Shown: positions 17,169 through 25,692 of the stretch, in pieces
Position numbering within the stretch: position 1 is the stretch's first letter
Layout of the letters: each line of letters opens with the position of its first letter
NCBI GenBank assembly: GCA_963749365.1
Contig: CAVVME010000003.1
Coordinates: forward strand, 1,488,001 to 1,552,000
Length of the DNA stretch: 64,000 bases
From: WHSW01 sp963749365
Lineage (GTDB): Bacteria > Actinomycetota > Thermoleophilia > Solirubrobacterales > 70-9
Reading direction: 5' to 3'
Position numbers and translations under genes: made by a program
The notes under the pieces: generated by a model
The model's input: the letters and a program-made list of their open reading frames with translations, nothing else
The model's database searches: none
Told to the model about the DNA's origin: nothing

Positions 17169-18092
17169 GTGCGAGTCCGCCGAGACGATCGGGATCGGCT
17201 GATCAAGCCGGTGCCGGCCCTATTGGCCTTGGCCCTGGGCGCGGGGGCCGGGGTCGCGGTCGCCGGGACGGGTTCGACCGAGCTCGGCGACACCACGTCG
17301 ATGCCGACCTACGGGGCCGAGGCGCCGGTGGTGCAGTTCTCGACCACGGCGGGGTCGAGCTCCTACACGACGCCCGACGGGGTGCTGACGAGCTGGCGCT
17401 ATCACAGCAGCCCCGACTCCCCCGCCGGAAGCATCAGGCTCGAGCTCTTCAGGCCCCTGGCCGGGGACGGCGTCTACGAGGCCGTAGCGGCGAGCGAGAC
17501 GAAGCCGCTTCAGCCGGGCACCGGCTATCGGTTCGCCGAGCGGATCCCTGTCGAGGCGGGCTGGGTGCTCGGCCTCGACCCGGGCGCCGACGCGGAGACG
17601 GCAATCGCTGTGGCGTCGGGCAGCGACCAGATGTTCCAGTTCGGCGGCGATGTGGCGGTCGGCGAGACCCGGACGGCGACTGGACCGTTCCCCAACTACC
17701 GGGTCAACGTTTCGGCGACGATCGAGCCCGACGCCGACCGAGACGGATTCGGAGACGAGACGCAGGATCAGTGCCCGACCGACGCCTCGACTCAGGGGCC
17801 GTGTCCCGACACCGACCCGCCCGAGACCGAGATCACCAAGACCCCGGCCAACAGGAGCGAGAAGCCGAAGGCCAAGTACAGGTTCTCCGCCGACGAGCCG
17901 GACTCGACTTTCGAGTGCAGGCTGAAGGGCAGGGGGCTGAAGACGCCGGTGAGGCAGTTCAACGACTGCGACTCGCCGCGCAAGTACAAGCGTCTGGACG
18001 AAGGCAGGTTCAAGTTCAAGGTCCGGGCGACCGACGCCGCCGGCAACGTCGATCCCTCTGCGGCCAAGGACAAGTTCAAGGTCGTCGACTGA
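17169..18092 (+). CDS. secreted protein with thrombospondin type-3 repeat and Ig-like domain
   Basis: This 307-residue exported protein has a twin-basic N-terminus and hydrophobic signal segment (about 13-33). A beta-rich domain of unknown type follows (about 40-185). A calcium-binding TSP3-like motif DADRDGFGDETQDQCPTD lies at about residue 188. A C-terminal Ig-like domain has the repeat pattern DPPETEITKTPAN, then STFECRL, then FKFKVRATDAAGNVDPSAA. This domain pair is common in surface proteins of soil actinobacteria. It is probably a cell-surface or secreted structural or adhesive protein. Nothing in the neighbours narrows the role. GTG 17169 is supported by the upstream hexamer. Confidence 0.75.
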   Translation: MRVRRDDRDRLIKPVPALLALALGAGAGVAVAGTGSTELGDTTSMPTYGAEAPVVQFSTTAGSSSYTTPDGVLTSWRYHSSPDSPAGSIRLELFRPLAGDGVYEAVAASETKPLQPGTGYRFAERIPVEAGWVLGLDPGADAETAIAVASGSDQMFQFGGDVAVGETRTATGPFPNYRVNVSATIEPDADRDGFGDETQDQCPTDASTQGPCPDTDPPETEITKTPANRSEKPKAKYRFSADEPDSTFECRLKGRGLKTPVRQFNDCDSPRKYKRLDEGRFKFKVRATDAAGNVDPSAAKDKFKVVD

Positions 18093-18188
18093 GGGACCCC
18101 GGCCCGCCGCTACTTCCGCGTCGACCGAGGGTTCGCACTGAGCCGGCTCGCACCAGCGAGTCCTGCGTGATAGGTTTTTAATAGACGC

Positions 18189-18205
18189 ATTGTTGAACAA
18201 TTCAA
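18189..18205 (+). promoter_or_regulatory. overlapping palindromes upstream of the alkaline phosphatase gene
   Basis: In an AT-rich island, ATTGTTGAACAAT (18189-18201) is a perfect 6-bp inverted repeat around one base. TTGAACAATTCAA (18193-18205) is a second inverted repeat sharing half of it. The pair lies 14-30 bases before the TTG start. It is a plausible operator for a dimeric regulator. It does not look like the direct-repeat Pho box of streptomycetes. Confidence 0.45.
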
Positions 18206-18218
18206 GCGAGATCTCCCG

Positions 18219-19475
18219 TTGACGACGACCCCTCCCCGAACCCGCACCCGTTGCCTGTTCGCGGCCGCCGGCCTCGCCGCGATCGCGACCGCCGCCGTGT
18301 TCGCGACCAGCCCGGCGCAGAGCGCGGCCGGCACCGGGCCCGCACAGGGGACGAGCGTCGTCGTCCTGATCGGCGACGGGATGGGCCCGGTGCAGCGGGC
18401 CGCGATCCAGTACCGCTTCTACGGCAAGACGGTGCGCCAGCCGATGGACGATCTCGAGCACTTCGGGATGCTGCGCACCCACGCCAAGGGCGGCGGGATC
18501 GCCACCGACTCGGCGGCTGCTGCAACCGCGATGGCGACCGGGGTGAAGACGAAGCGCAACTACGTCGGCGTCGGCCCGAACGGGCGGCCGCTCGAGACCC
18601 TGCTCGAGATCGCCGACGACGAGGGCAAGTCGACCGCGATCATCTCCGACAACGACGTCACCAACGCCACCCTGGCCGGGTTCGCCGCCCACCACAACGA
18701 TCGCGACAACAAGCGCGTGATCGCCAACCAGTACCTGAGCGGCACCCGGCCCGACCTGATCTTCGGCGGCGGCGAGGAGGTCTGGTACCCCGAGGGCAGC
18801 CCGGGAATGGTCCCCGACATGATCGAGGACGACGCCAGCTTCGGGCGCAAGAACCTGGTCGCGAAGGCGAAGCGCAAGGGCTATGAGTACGCCTACGATC
18901 GCCGCACGTTCGCTCGCCTGGACGGGCCGAAGGCGCTGGCGATGACCCGCACCGACGCGCTGCTGCGCGAGGCCTTCATCCGCAAGTACGACTACAAGAA
19001 CGACCCCTACGCGGTCCCCGAGCACGAGATGGTCGCCAAGGCGCTCGAGATCCTCGACCGCGACCCGAGCGGCTTCTTCATGGCGGTCGAGGTCGATGAG
19101 ATCGACGACGCCGGGCACGAGCACAGCCCGAGGCTGCTGTTCTCATCGGGCCAGGAGCTGAACCGGATCGCGACCGTGCTCGCGCGCTATCAGCGCACCC
19201 ACCCGAACACGCTGGTGATCATCACCGCCGACCACGAGACCGGCGGGCTCGGGCTCGAGGCCCACTACCAGCGCGGCGGCGCCGGTCTGTTCCCGGTCGC
19301 CGACTCGAGCGAGCACTTCCGTCTCGACTGGACCACCCCCGGCCACACCGCGGTCAACGTCCCGGTCACCGCGAGCGGCCCGCGCTCGCACCGGCTCGAG
19401 GGCGTCCGCGACAACACCCGCGTCTTCGACGTCGCCAGCAAGCTGCTCGAGCGCGATGTCGCCGGCTCGCCCTGA
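18219..19475 (+). CDS. alkaline phosphatase (PhoA superfamily), secreted
   Basis: This is an extracytoplasmic phosphomonoesterase of 418 residues. A signal peptide covers about residues 1-36 (ending SPAQSAAG). Metal- and substrate-site motifs appear in order: LIGDGMGP (metal-binding Asp), ATDSAAAATAMATG with nucleophile Ser 98, VEVDEIDDAGHEHS, and TADHETGG. PGHTAVNVPV contains His 376. The family releases inorganic phosphate from organic esters and is usually phosphate-regulated. The start is TTG 18219, with only a weak purine stretch upstream; the palindromes upstream suggest regulation. Monocistronic, ending convergently with a cupin gene across a hairpin. Confidence 0.9.
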   Translation: MTTTPPRTRTRCLFAAAGLAAIATAAVFATSPAQSAAGTGPAQGTSVVVLIGDGMGPVQRAAIQYRFYGKTVRQPMDDLEHFGMLRTHAKGGGIATDSAAAATAMATGVKTKRNYVGVGPNGRPLETLLEIADDEGKSTAIISDNDVTNATLAGFAAHHNDRDNKRVIANQYLSGTRPDLIFGGGEEVWYPEGSPGMVPDMIEDDASFGRKNLVAKAKRKGYEYAYDRRTFARLDGPKALAMTRTDALLREAFIRKYDYKNDPYAVPEHEMVAKALEILDRDPSGFFMAVEVDEIDDAGHEHSPRLLFSSGQELNRIATVLARYQRTHPNTLVIITADHETGGLGLEAHYQRGGAGLFPVADSSEHFRLDWTTPGHTAVNVPVTASGPRSHRLEGVRDNTRVFDVASKLLERDVAGSP

Positions 19476-19479
19476 GCAC

Positions 19480-19496
19480 GCCGCCGGTCAGGCGGC
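19480..19496 (+). terminator. hairpin between convergent genes
   Basis: GCCGCC (19480-19485) and GGCGGC (19491-19496) form a 6-bp stem with a 5-nt loop between the phosphatase and cupin genes. The cupin stop codon lies mostly in the loop. It could act on both strands; no T-tract. Confidence 0.3.
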
Positions 19497-19841
19497 CGGC
19501 CCGAAGCGATACCCCTTGAGCAGCGTCTCGTGCACGGTCCAGACGGTCTCCGCGCCGGCGGCCAGCTCGCAGACATCGCCGGGCCCGACCTCGACCTCGC
19601 CACCCTCGAACGCGATCGTCGCGCGGCCCTCGATGACGACGAAGGTCTCGGCCGCCTCGACGTCGGTGAAGGTCCCGGGCGTGCAGCGCCAGACGCCGGT
19701 CTCCTGACCGTCCGCGGAGCTCGAGAGCACCAGCGCCGAGGTCCGCGGCGAGCCGTCCTTCACCTGCTCGGGGTCGAGCGGATCCGGCTCGAGCTTCGCC
19801 TCGGTGGCGGGCAGCCGGCGAACCGGCGGCGGCTCAGCCAC
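19488..19841 (-). CDS. cupin domain protein (DUF861/Cupin_3-like)
   Basis: This 117-residue protein has a C-terminal small cupin barrel. The pattern TGVWRCTPGTFTDVEAAETF, then VVIEGRATIAFEGG, then VEVGPGDVCELAAGAETVW, is that of the Cupin_3 family, often found with amino-acid or ureide catabolism. Metal-binding His residues of classical cupins are not evident, so it may bind ligand without metal catalysis. GTG 19841 overlaps the end of the upstream aminotransferase by 8 bases, so the two are co-translated and probably act on the same compound. Confidence 0.8.
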   Translation of the reverse strand: MAEPPPVRRLPATEAKLEPDPLDPEQVKDGSPRTSALVLSSSADGQETGVWRCTPGTFTDVEAAETFVVIEGRATIAFEGGEVEVGPGDVCELAAGAETVWTVHETLLKGYRFGPAA

Positions 19842-21189
19842 CGATGAGCTCGGCGGCAGCCTCGGCGAAGGCCTCGGAGTGGCGGTCGACGTGCTCGGTG
19901 GTCGTCGCCGGCGAGATCAGGGCCATCATGTGAAACGGGGTCATCAGGACGTCGCGGTTGAGCATGTAGAGGTGCAGCAGCGCGTCGAGCTCCTGATCGA
20001 GCGCCGCCGCAGCCTCGGCTCCGGTCCGCGGCGGGGTGGGCGCGAACATGTACTCGGCCCTGCAACCGAGCCTGGTCACCGACCACGGCAGCCCGTGCTC
20101 GGCGATTGTCTCGGCGACCGCGGCCTCGAAGCGCTCACCGAGCGCGATCATGCGCTCGAAGGCCTCGTCGGTGAGCACCTCGCCGAGGGTCGCGCGGACG
20201 GCGGCGAGCGAGAGCGCGTTGCCGGCCAGGGTGCCGCCGACCCCGCCGACGTCAGCGGCCTCCCAGATCGTGCCTTCGAGGATCCGCTCCGCCACCTGCT
20301 CGGTGAACCCGTAGGCGCCGACCGGCACCCCGCCGCCGATCGGCTTGCCGATCGTGAGGAAGTCCGGCTCGAGGTCGTGGGCGCGGGTGTAGCCGCCGGG
20401 CCCGCAGCAGAGCGTGTGCGTTTCGTCGATCACGAGCAGCGTCCCGGCCTCGCGGGTGAGCTCGCGCAGGCGCTCGTGATAGCCGTCCTCGGCGAGCACG
20501 ATGCCGATGTTGGTCAGCGCCGGCTCGACCAGGACGCAGGCGACGTCGCCGTGAGCCAGCTCGCGCTCGAGTGCCTCGAGGTCGTTGATCTCGACCACCC
20601 GCGTGGTCTCGGCGGGTTCGCCCGGCGCGCCGATGTTGCCGACCCGGGGCTCGACCCGACCGTCGTTCAGCGTCACCACCGTCTCGTCGACGCTGCCGTG
20701 GTAGCAGTGGTTGTGGACGAGGATCTTCGGCCGGCCAGTGATCTGGCGCGCGATCCGGACCACGAACCGGTTCGCATCCGTGGCCGAGAGGCTGAACTGC
20801 CACTCGCGCAGGCCGAAGCGTCGCTGCATCTCCTCGCCGACCGCGATCGCGTCCTCGGTCGGCAGCATCGCCGTGATCCCGGTCGCGATCCGCTCCCGCA
20901 CCGCGGCGACCGTCGCCGGAGGTGAGTGGCCCGTCATAGCCCCGGTGTCACCGAGGCAGAGGTCGGCGTAGACGTTGCCGTCGACGTCGGTCACCTCGGC
21001 CCCCGAGGCGGACTCGAAGAAGACCGGGAAGCTGCCCGGCCAGCGGGTCATCCAGTTCATCGGCACCCCTGAGAGCAGCGACGCGCCGGCCCGCTCGTGC
21101 AGCTCGCGCGAGCGCGGATGGCCGATGGCGAAGCGCTCGCGCTCGCGAGCCGTCAGCTCCTCGATTCGGTTGCGCTCGATCACGCTCAC
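19834..21189 (-). CDS. class III PLP aminotransferase (glutamate-1-semialdehyde aminomutase-like)
   Basis: This fold-type I, class III enzyme is 451 residues. The cofactor-contact segments are SLSATDANRFVVRIARQITG, HNHCYHGSVDETV (ring-stacking region), LLVIDETHTL (the Asp that pairs with the PLP nitrogen), and TIGKPIGGGVPVGAYGF with the Schiff-base Lys. It resembles GSA aminomutase, but the family also covers omega-amino-acid and beta-amino-acid transaminases. It sits outside any haem-synthesis context and next to a regulator and transporter, so a catabolic transaminase role is likelier. It starts with GTG 21189, divergent from the GntR gene by 36 bases. Confidence 0.85.
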   Translation of the reverse strand: MSVIERNRIEELTARERERFAIGHPRSRELHERAGASLLSGVPMNWMTRWPGSFPVFFESASGAEVTDVDGNVYADLCLGDTGAMTGHSPPATVAAVRERIATGITAMLPTEDAIAVGEEMQRRFGLREWQFSLSATDANRFVVRIARQITGRPKILVHNHCYHGSVDETVVTLNDGRVEPRVGNIGAPGEPAETTRVVEINDLEALERELAHGDVACVLVEPALTNIGIVLAEDGYHERLRELTREAGTLLVIDETHTLCCGPGGYTRAHDLEPDFLTIGKPIGGGVPVGAYGFTEQVAERILEGTIWEAADVGGVGGTLAGNALSLAAVRATLGEVLTDEAFERMIALGERFEAAVAETIAEHGLPWSVTRLGCRAEYMFAPTPPRTGAEAAAALDQELDALLHLYMLNRDVLMTPFHMMALISPATTTEHVDRHSEAFAEAAAELIGG

Positions 21190-21199
21190 GGGTGCATCT

Positions 21200-21224
21200 T
21201 GTCAAATTGTGGAATGATGTGACA
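21200..21224. promoter_or_regulatory. candidate GntR operator in the divergent promoter
   Basis: TGTCA (21200-21204) and TGACA (21220-21224) form an inverted repeat with a 15-base spacer. The pair fills most of the 36-bp gap between the divergent aminotransferase and gntR starts. AATGAT (21213-21218) is a possible -10 seven bases before the gntR ATG, so a bound repressor would block both promoters. Confidence 0.4.
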
Positions 21225-21225
21225 C

Positions 21226-21954
21226 ATGGTCAAGACACAACCCACGGCCGAGCCTATCCCGCCCGCCCCAGAGCCCGACACCCCCGACTTCCGGCTGACT
21301 ACCGTCTCGACCGTCGAGGCGGCGGCGAACACGCTTCGCGAGCTGATCCTCGACGGGCGGCTCGAGCGGGGCGCGCGGTTGCGCGAGGCCGAGTTCGCGG
21401 AGCGACTCGGGATCGCCCGGCACTCGTTTCGCGCCGCGGCGCAGGTGCTCGTCGCCGAGGGGCTGCTGCACCGAGAGCCAAACCGCGGCGTCCGCGTACC
21501 GGTCTTCGATCCCGATGACCTGATCGACGTCTTTCGTCTCCGGGCCGCGCTCGAGGTCGAGGCGGTGCGGCTGCTGATCGCCTCGGGCGAGATCCCCGCT
21601 GCGATCTCGAAGCCGGTCGAGGAGCTCTCCGCGCTCCCCGACGATGCCCCCTGGCGCGCCGTCGTCGAGCCGGACATGCGCTTTCACCGCGCGATCATCG
21701 ACGCCTCGGGATCGGAGCGGCTGGCGCGCGCCTATTCGACCGTGCAGTCGGAGGTGCTTCTCTGCCTCGTCTGGCTCCGTCCCCACTACGAGCGCCCGGC
21801 GGAGGTCGCCGCCGAGCACGAAGAGCTGATCGGCGCGATTCGAGGCGGCGACGCGGACCGCGCCGAGGCCCTGTTTCGCGCCCACCTCACGGAGGCGGCC
21901 GAGAACCTGACCCGCGCCTGGCAAGAGCTGACCGGCGAGCGGGTGGTCGTATGA
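21226..21954 (+). CDS. GntR-family transcriptional regulator (FadR/FCD subgroup)
   Basis: This 242-residue regulator has an N-terminal winged helix (about 25-95: ANTLRELILDGRLERGARL, EAEFAERLGIARHSFR, EGLLHREPNRGVRVP). An all-helical FCD ligand domain follows (about 100-230) with VFRLRAALEVEAVRLL, DMRFHRAIIDASG and EHEELIGAIRGGDADRAE. The Asp/His set in that domain often binds a metal and a carboxylate effector. It leads the rightward island, overlapping the enolase-like gene by 4 bases, and diverges from the aminotransferase. It is the obvious local regulator, and probably autoregulated. The true N-terminus may be as written, since the hexamer upstream favours this ATG. Confidence 0.9.
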   Translation: MVKTQPTAEPIPPAPEPDTPDFRLTTVSTVEAAANTLRELILDGRLERGARLREAEFAERLGIARHSFRAAAQVLVAEGLLHREPNRGVRVPVFDPDDLIDVFRLRAALEVEAVRLLIASGEIPAAISKPVEELSALPDDAPWRAVVEPDMRFHRAIIDASGSERLARAYSTVQSEVLLCLVWLRPHYERPAEVAAEHEELIGAIRGGDADRAEALFRAHLTEAAENLTRAWQELTGERVVV

Positions 21955-23231
21955 GCGCCCCCGAGGTCACCGCGTTGACGGCCCGCGAGGTGCTCGACTG
22001 CCGAGGGCTGCCGACCGTCCAAGTCGACCTCGTGTTGGCCGGCGGCACGGTGGCGACCGCCGACGTACCGTCGGGCCGCTCGACCGGCGCGGCGGAGGCA
22101 ACCGAGCTTCGAGACGGCGGCGAGCGCTTCGGCGGCTTCGGCGTACTCTCGGCGGTCGCCAACGTGAACGGCGAGATCCGCGACGCGCTCCTCGGGCGCC
22201 CGCTGCCCGAGCAGCGCCAGCTCGACGCGGCATTGATCGAGCTCGACGGCGGCGAGCGGAAGTCGCGCCTCGGCGCGAACGCGATCCTGGGCGTCTCCTT
22301 GGCGGCGGTTCGGGCACGCGCCGCCGCCGCGGGGATGCCCCTCTACCGCAGCCTGAACGCGAACGGGCACCTGCTCCCGGTGCCGCTCGTCAACCTGATC
22401 AACGGCGGCAAGCACGCCTCCAACGACCTCGACTTCCAGGAGTTCATCGTGATCCCGGTCGGGGCGACGTCGATCCTCGAGGCGCTGCAGATCTCGACCG
22501 AGGTCAACCTGGCCCTGGCCGAGATCCTGCTCGAGCGCTACGGCAAGAGCGCGCTCAACACCGGCGACGAGGGCGGCTACGCGCCCGCGATCGCGAGCCC
22601 GCACGAGGCCCTCGGCCTGCTTCACGAGGCGGTCGCGAACGCCGGTCACGCCGGTCGTTTCCGCTACGGGCTCGACTGCGCCGCGAGCCACTACTACGAC
22701 CCCGGGTCGGGGACCTACGAGGTCGCCGGCGAGCGCCGCGACACGGCGACGATGATCGAGCTCTACCGCGAGCTGATCGCCGAGTTCGACGTGGTCACGA
22801 TCGAGGACCCGCTCCAGGAGGAGGACTTCGAGGGCTTCGCCGAGCTGACCCGAGCGAGCGGTATCCAAATCGTCGGCGACGACCTCTTCGTCACCAACCC
22901 GAGCCGGCTCAAGGCCGGGATCGAGTGCGGCGCCGCCAACTCGCTGCTCTGGAAGGTGAACCAGATCGGCACCCTCTCGGAGGCTCTCGACGCCGCCGAG
23001 ATCGCGCACCGAGGCGGCTACTCCGTGGTCGTCTCGGAGCGCTCGGGCGAGACCGAGGACCCGATCATCGCCGACCTCGCGGTCGCCCTGAACGCTGGCC
23101 AAATCAAGACCGGAGCGCCGGTGCGCGGCGAGCGGACCGCGAAGTACAACCGCTTGATCCGGATCGAGGAGGAGCTCGGCGCCAGCGCCGCGTATCCCGG
23201 CGACGTCTTCGGGGCGGCGATTGCGGCGTGA
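21951..23231 (+). CDS. eno: enolase-family protein with altered active site (His to Glu)
   Basis: This full-length enolase fold is 426 residues. It retains His 155 (INGGKH), Glu 207 (GDEGG), the metal ligands in GLDCAAS, IEDP and VGDDLF, catalytic Lys 335 (KVNQIG) and Lys 386 (QIKTGAP). It departs from enolase in three places. The loop normally GASTG is GRSTG (Arg 43). DSRGNP is DCRGLP. The normally invariant SHRSGETED is SERSGETED, so Glu 363 replaces the phosphate-contacting His. It overlaps gntR (ATGA) and glycerate 2-kinase (GTGA). It may be a 2-phosphoglycerate dehydratase with altered kinetics or an enzyme for a related substrate. It is unlikely to be the housekeeping enolase. Confidence 0.85.
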   Translation: MSAPEVTALTAREVLDCRGLPTVQVDLVLAGGTVATADVPSGRSTGAAEATELRDGGERFGGFGVLSAVANVNGEIRDALLGRPLPEQRQLDAALIELDGGERKSRLGANAILGVSLAAVRARAAAAGMPLYRSLNANGHLLPVPLVNLINGGKHASNDLDFQEFIVIPVGATSILEALQISTEVNLALAEILLERYGKSALNTGDEGGYAPAIASPHEALGLLHEAVANAGHAGRFRYGLDCAASHYYDPGSGTYEVAGERRDTATMIELYRELIAEFDVVTIEDPLQEEDFEGFAELTRASGIQIVGDDLFVTNPSRLKAGIECGAANSLLWKVNQIGTLSEALDAAEIAHRGGYSVVVSERSGETEDPIIADLAVALNAGQIKTGAPVRGERTAKYNRLIRIEEELGASAAYPGDVFGAAIAA

Positions 23232-24592
23232 TCGCGAACGCCGGTGAGGTCGCGGTCAACGGAATGGGCGACTTGCGCGCCCTCGCCCTGAGGGTGGCGG
23301 GAGCCGGCCTCGAGGCCTGCGACGTCGGCAGGGCGACCGAGCAGGCGGTCTCGGTCCTCGACGGCGGCATCCGGATCGGCCAGCGCACCTACGCGCTCGA
23401 CGACGATGCCGAGGTGATCGTCGTCGGCGCCGGCAAGGCGACCCTCGCCATCGCCGCGGCGCTCGAGCGGGTCCTTGGCGCGCGTCTCGACCGCGGCGCG
23501 GTCGTCGTCCGCGACGGCGAAGACACGATCGCGCTCAACCGGGTCGAGCTGATGGTCGCCGACCATCCGCTCCCCAGCGAGCGCTCCGTGAGTGGCGCCC
23601 GCAGGCTCTTCGAGCTCGCCGCCCGCGCCCGCGAGGGCGACCTCGTGCTCGCCTCGTTCACCGGGGGCAGCTCGGCGCTGGCCTGCCTGCCTCCCGATGG
23701 CGTCAGCGCTGCGGAGAAGCGACGCCTGCACGAGCTCTTGCTCGGCTCGGGGGCGCCGATCGCCGACGTCAACGCCGTTCGCAAGCACGTCTCGGCGCTC
23801 AAGGGTGGCCGCCTGGCGGCGCAGATCGCGCCGGCGACGCTCGTCAACCTGACCGCCTCCGACGTCGCCGGCGACCGCCTCGACGTGATCACCGACCCGA
23901 CCGTCGAGGACGGCTCGACCGTCGGTGACGCAATCGAGGTGCTGCGCGAGCGCAACCTCTGGGAGGCGATCCCGGCGAGCGTTCGCAGTCATCTCGAGGG
24001 TGGGCAGGCCGAGTCGCCGCGACTCGAGCACGAGCCGCACACCGTGCTCCTGGTCACCGGCCGCAGCGCCTGCGCAGCGATGGCGCGCGAGGCCGAGGCT
24101 GCCGGTGCGGACGCGACGGTCGTCTCGACCGAGCTCGAGGGAGAGGCGACCCAGATCGGCGAGGTGCTCGCCGGGCTCGCCCGGGCGCCCGCGGCTGCCG
24201 ACGGCGCCGGGAACGCGCCACGGGTGCTGATCGGCTGTGGCGGCGAGGCGGTCGTCTCGCTCGGTCCCGACGGCGCTTTCGGCGCCGGCGGCCCAAACCA
24301 GGAGGCGGCACTGGCGGCGGCGATGACGATCGCCGGAGCGCCGGTATCCGCCTGTTTCCTGGACACCGACGGCTCCGACGGCGGCACCGAGGCAGCAGGC
24401 GCGATCGTCGACGGGCATACGGTCGCGCGCGCCGCGGATGCGCAGGTCAGCCTCGAGGCCGCGCTCGCCGGGCACCGGTCGGGCGAGGCGCTCGCCGAGC
24501 TCGGCGACCTGATCGTCACCGGCCCGACGCAGACCAACGTCAACGACCTGTTCGTGATCGTCGTCGGCGCCGGACACGGGGAGCAGCGATGA
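23228..24592 (+). CDS. glycerate 2-kinase (DUF4147/MOFRL family)
   Basis: This 454-residue type II glycerate kinase transfers phosphate from ATP to D-glycerate, giving 2-phosphoglycerate. The N-terminal nucleotide-binding half has VVGAGKATLA, VADHPLPSE, SFTGGSSALACLP and the signature VNAVRKHVSALKGGRLA. The C-terminal MOFRL domain has FLDTDGSDGGTEAAGAIVDG and TGPTQTNVNDL. GTG 23228 overlaps the enolase-like stop and the 3' end overlaps the ABC ATPase (ATGA). Its product is the substrate of enolase, so the pair forms a glycerate to phosphoenolpyruvate route if the enolase paralogue is still active on 2-phosphoglycerate. Confidence 0.9.
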   Translation: MIANAGEVAVNGMGDLRALALRVAGAGLEACDVGRATEQAVSVLDGGIRIGQRTYALDDDAEVIVVGAGKATLAIAAALERVLGARLDRGAVVVRDGEDTIALNRVELMVADHPLPSERSVSGARRLFELAARAREGDLVLASFTGGSSALACLPPDGVSAAEKRRLHELLLGSGAPIADVNAVRKHVSALKGGRLAAQIAPATLVNLTASDVAGDRLDVITDPTVEDGSTVGDAIEVLRERNLWEAIPASVRSHLEGGQAESPRLEHEPHTVLLVTGRSACAAMAREAEAAGADATVVSTELEGEATQIGEVLAGLARAPAAADGAGNAPRVLIGCGGEAVVSLGPDGAFGAGGPNQEAALAAAMTIAGAPVSACFLDTDGSDGGTEAAGAIVDGHTVARAADAQVSLEAALAGHRSGEALAELGDLIVTGPTQTNVNDLFVIVVGAGHGEQR

Positions 24593-25692
24593 GCGAGCCG
24601 ATGATCATCCTCGACCGGGTCAGCCGCAGCTTCGGCAAGCTGCGCGCGGTCGACGACGTCTCGCTCGAGATCGACGAGGGCGAGTTCTTCTCGATGCTCG
24701 GCCCGAGCGGCTGTGGCAAGACGACCACCCTGCGGCTGATCGCCGGCTTCGAGGAGCCCGACGCCGGCCGGGTGCTGCTCGCCGGCGAGGACGTGACCCT
24801 GGTCTCGCCGCGGCGGCGCAACGTCAACATGGTCTTTCAGGACTACGCGCTGTTCCCGCACATGACGGTCGCCGAGAACGTCGAGTTCGGGCTGCGGCTG
24901 AAGCGGGTAGGCCGCGAGCAGGCACGCGAGCGGGTCGCCGAGATCCTCGCCGTGGTCCAGCTCGAGGGCCTTGGAGGGCGCCGCCCGGCCGAGCTCTCCG
25001 GTGGTCAGCGCCAGCGAGTGGCTCTCGCCCGCGCCCTGATCAACCGCCCGGCCGCGCTGCTGCTCGACGAGCCGCTCGGGGCGCTCGACCTGAAGCTTCG
25101 TCGCGAGATGCAGCTCGAGCTAAAGCGGATCCAGAAGTCGACCGGCACCACCTTCGTCTACGTCACCCATGACCAGGAGGAGGCGCTGACGATGTCGGAC
25201 CGGATCGCGGTCATGGAGGGTGGCGTCGTCCAGCAGCTCGCCGACCCGCGGACCCTGTACGAGCAGCCGCGGACGGCCTTCGTCGCCGGCTTCATCGGCA
25301 CCTCGAACTCGATCGGGCTCGAGGTCAGCCACCGCGAGGGCGAGCTCGCGGTGATGGAGCTCGGCGAGGGCATGCGGGTCGTCGCCCCCGATCCCGGCGG
25401 GTCGGCGGCCCGGCTGCGGATCACGGTGCGCCCGGAGAAGATCAGCTTCGGCGCCGGCGACAACGGTGCCGGCTCTCTGATCCGTGGACGCGTGGTCGAG
25501 CGCATCTACCTCGGCTCGCTCTCGCAGACGGTGGTCGAGATCGCGACCGGCGAGCGGCTGGTCGTCCACGAGCTCAACGATGACGAGGCAACCGCGGTCG
25601 CAGCGGGTGACGAGGTGACCCTGAGCTGGGCCGATCGACACAGCCTCGTGGTCGAGGCCGGCGATTGGGCACAAACGGAGGAGGCACGATGA
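24589..25692 (+). CDS. ABC transporter ATP-binding protein (PotA/PhnT-like)
   Basis: This 367-residue ATPase belongs to the spermidine/putrescine-type importer family. Walker A is GPSGCGKTT, the Q-loop is VFQDYALFPHMT, the signature is LSGGQRQR, Walker B is LLLDEPLGALD, and the switch His is in VTHDQEEA. The C-terminal third (about 235-367) is a TOBE-type regulatory domain with VRPEKISFG. It is the first of four importer genes, with overlaps on both sides. Close relatives import polyamines, 2-aminoethylphosphonate, thiamine or iron; the sequence alone does not decide. Confidence 0.9.
   Translation: MSEPMIILDRVSRSFGKLRAVDDVSLEIDEGEFFSMLGPSGCGKTTTLRLIAGFEEPDAGRVLLAGEDVTLVSPRRRNVNMVFQDYALFPHMTVAENVEFGLRLKRVGREQARERVAEILAVVQLEGLGGRRPAELSGGQRQRVALARALINRPAALLLDEPLGALDLKLRREMQLELKRIQKSTGTTFVYVTHDQEEALTMSDRIAVMEGGVVQQLADPRTLYEQPRTAFVAGFIGTSNSIGLEVSHREGELAVMELGEGMRVVAPDPGGSAARLRITVRPEKISFGAGDNGAGSLIRGRVVERIYLGSLSQTVVEIATGERLVVHELNDDEATAVAAGDEVTLSWADRHSLVVEAGDWAQTEEAR

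Noticed and set aside
16388..18181. Plus-strand frame of about 600 codons across the end of nuoN and two later genes
   Set aside because: It spans three real genes in another frame or strand and has Arg/Gly-rich noise composition.
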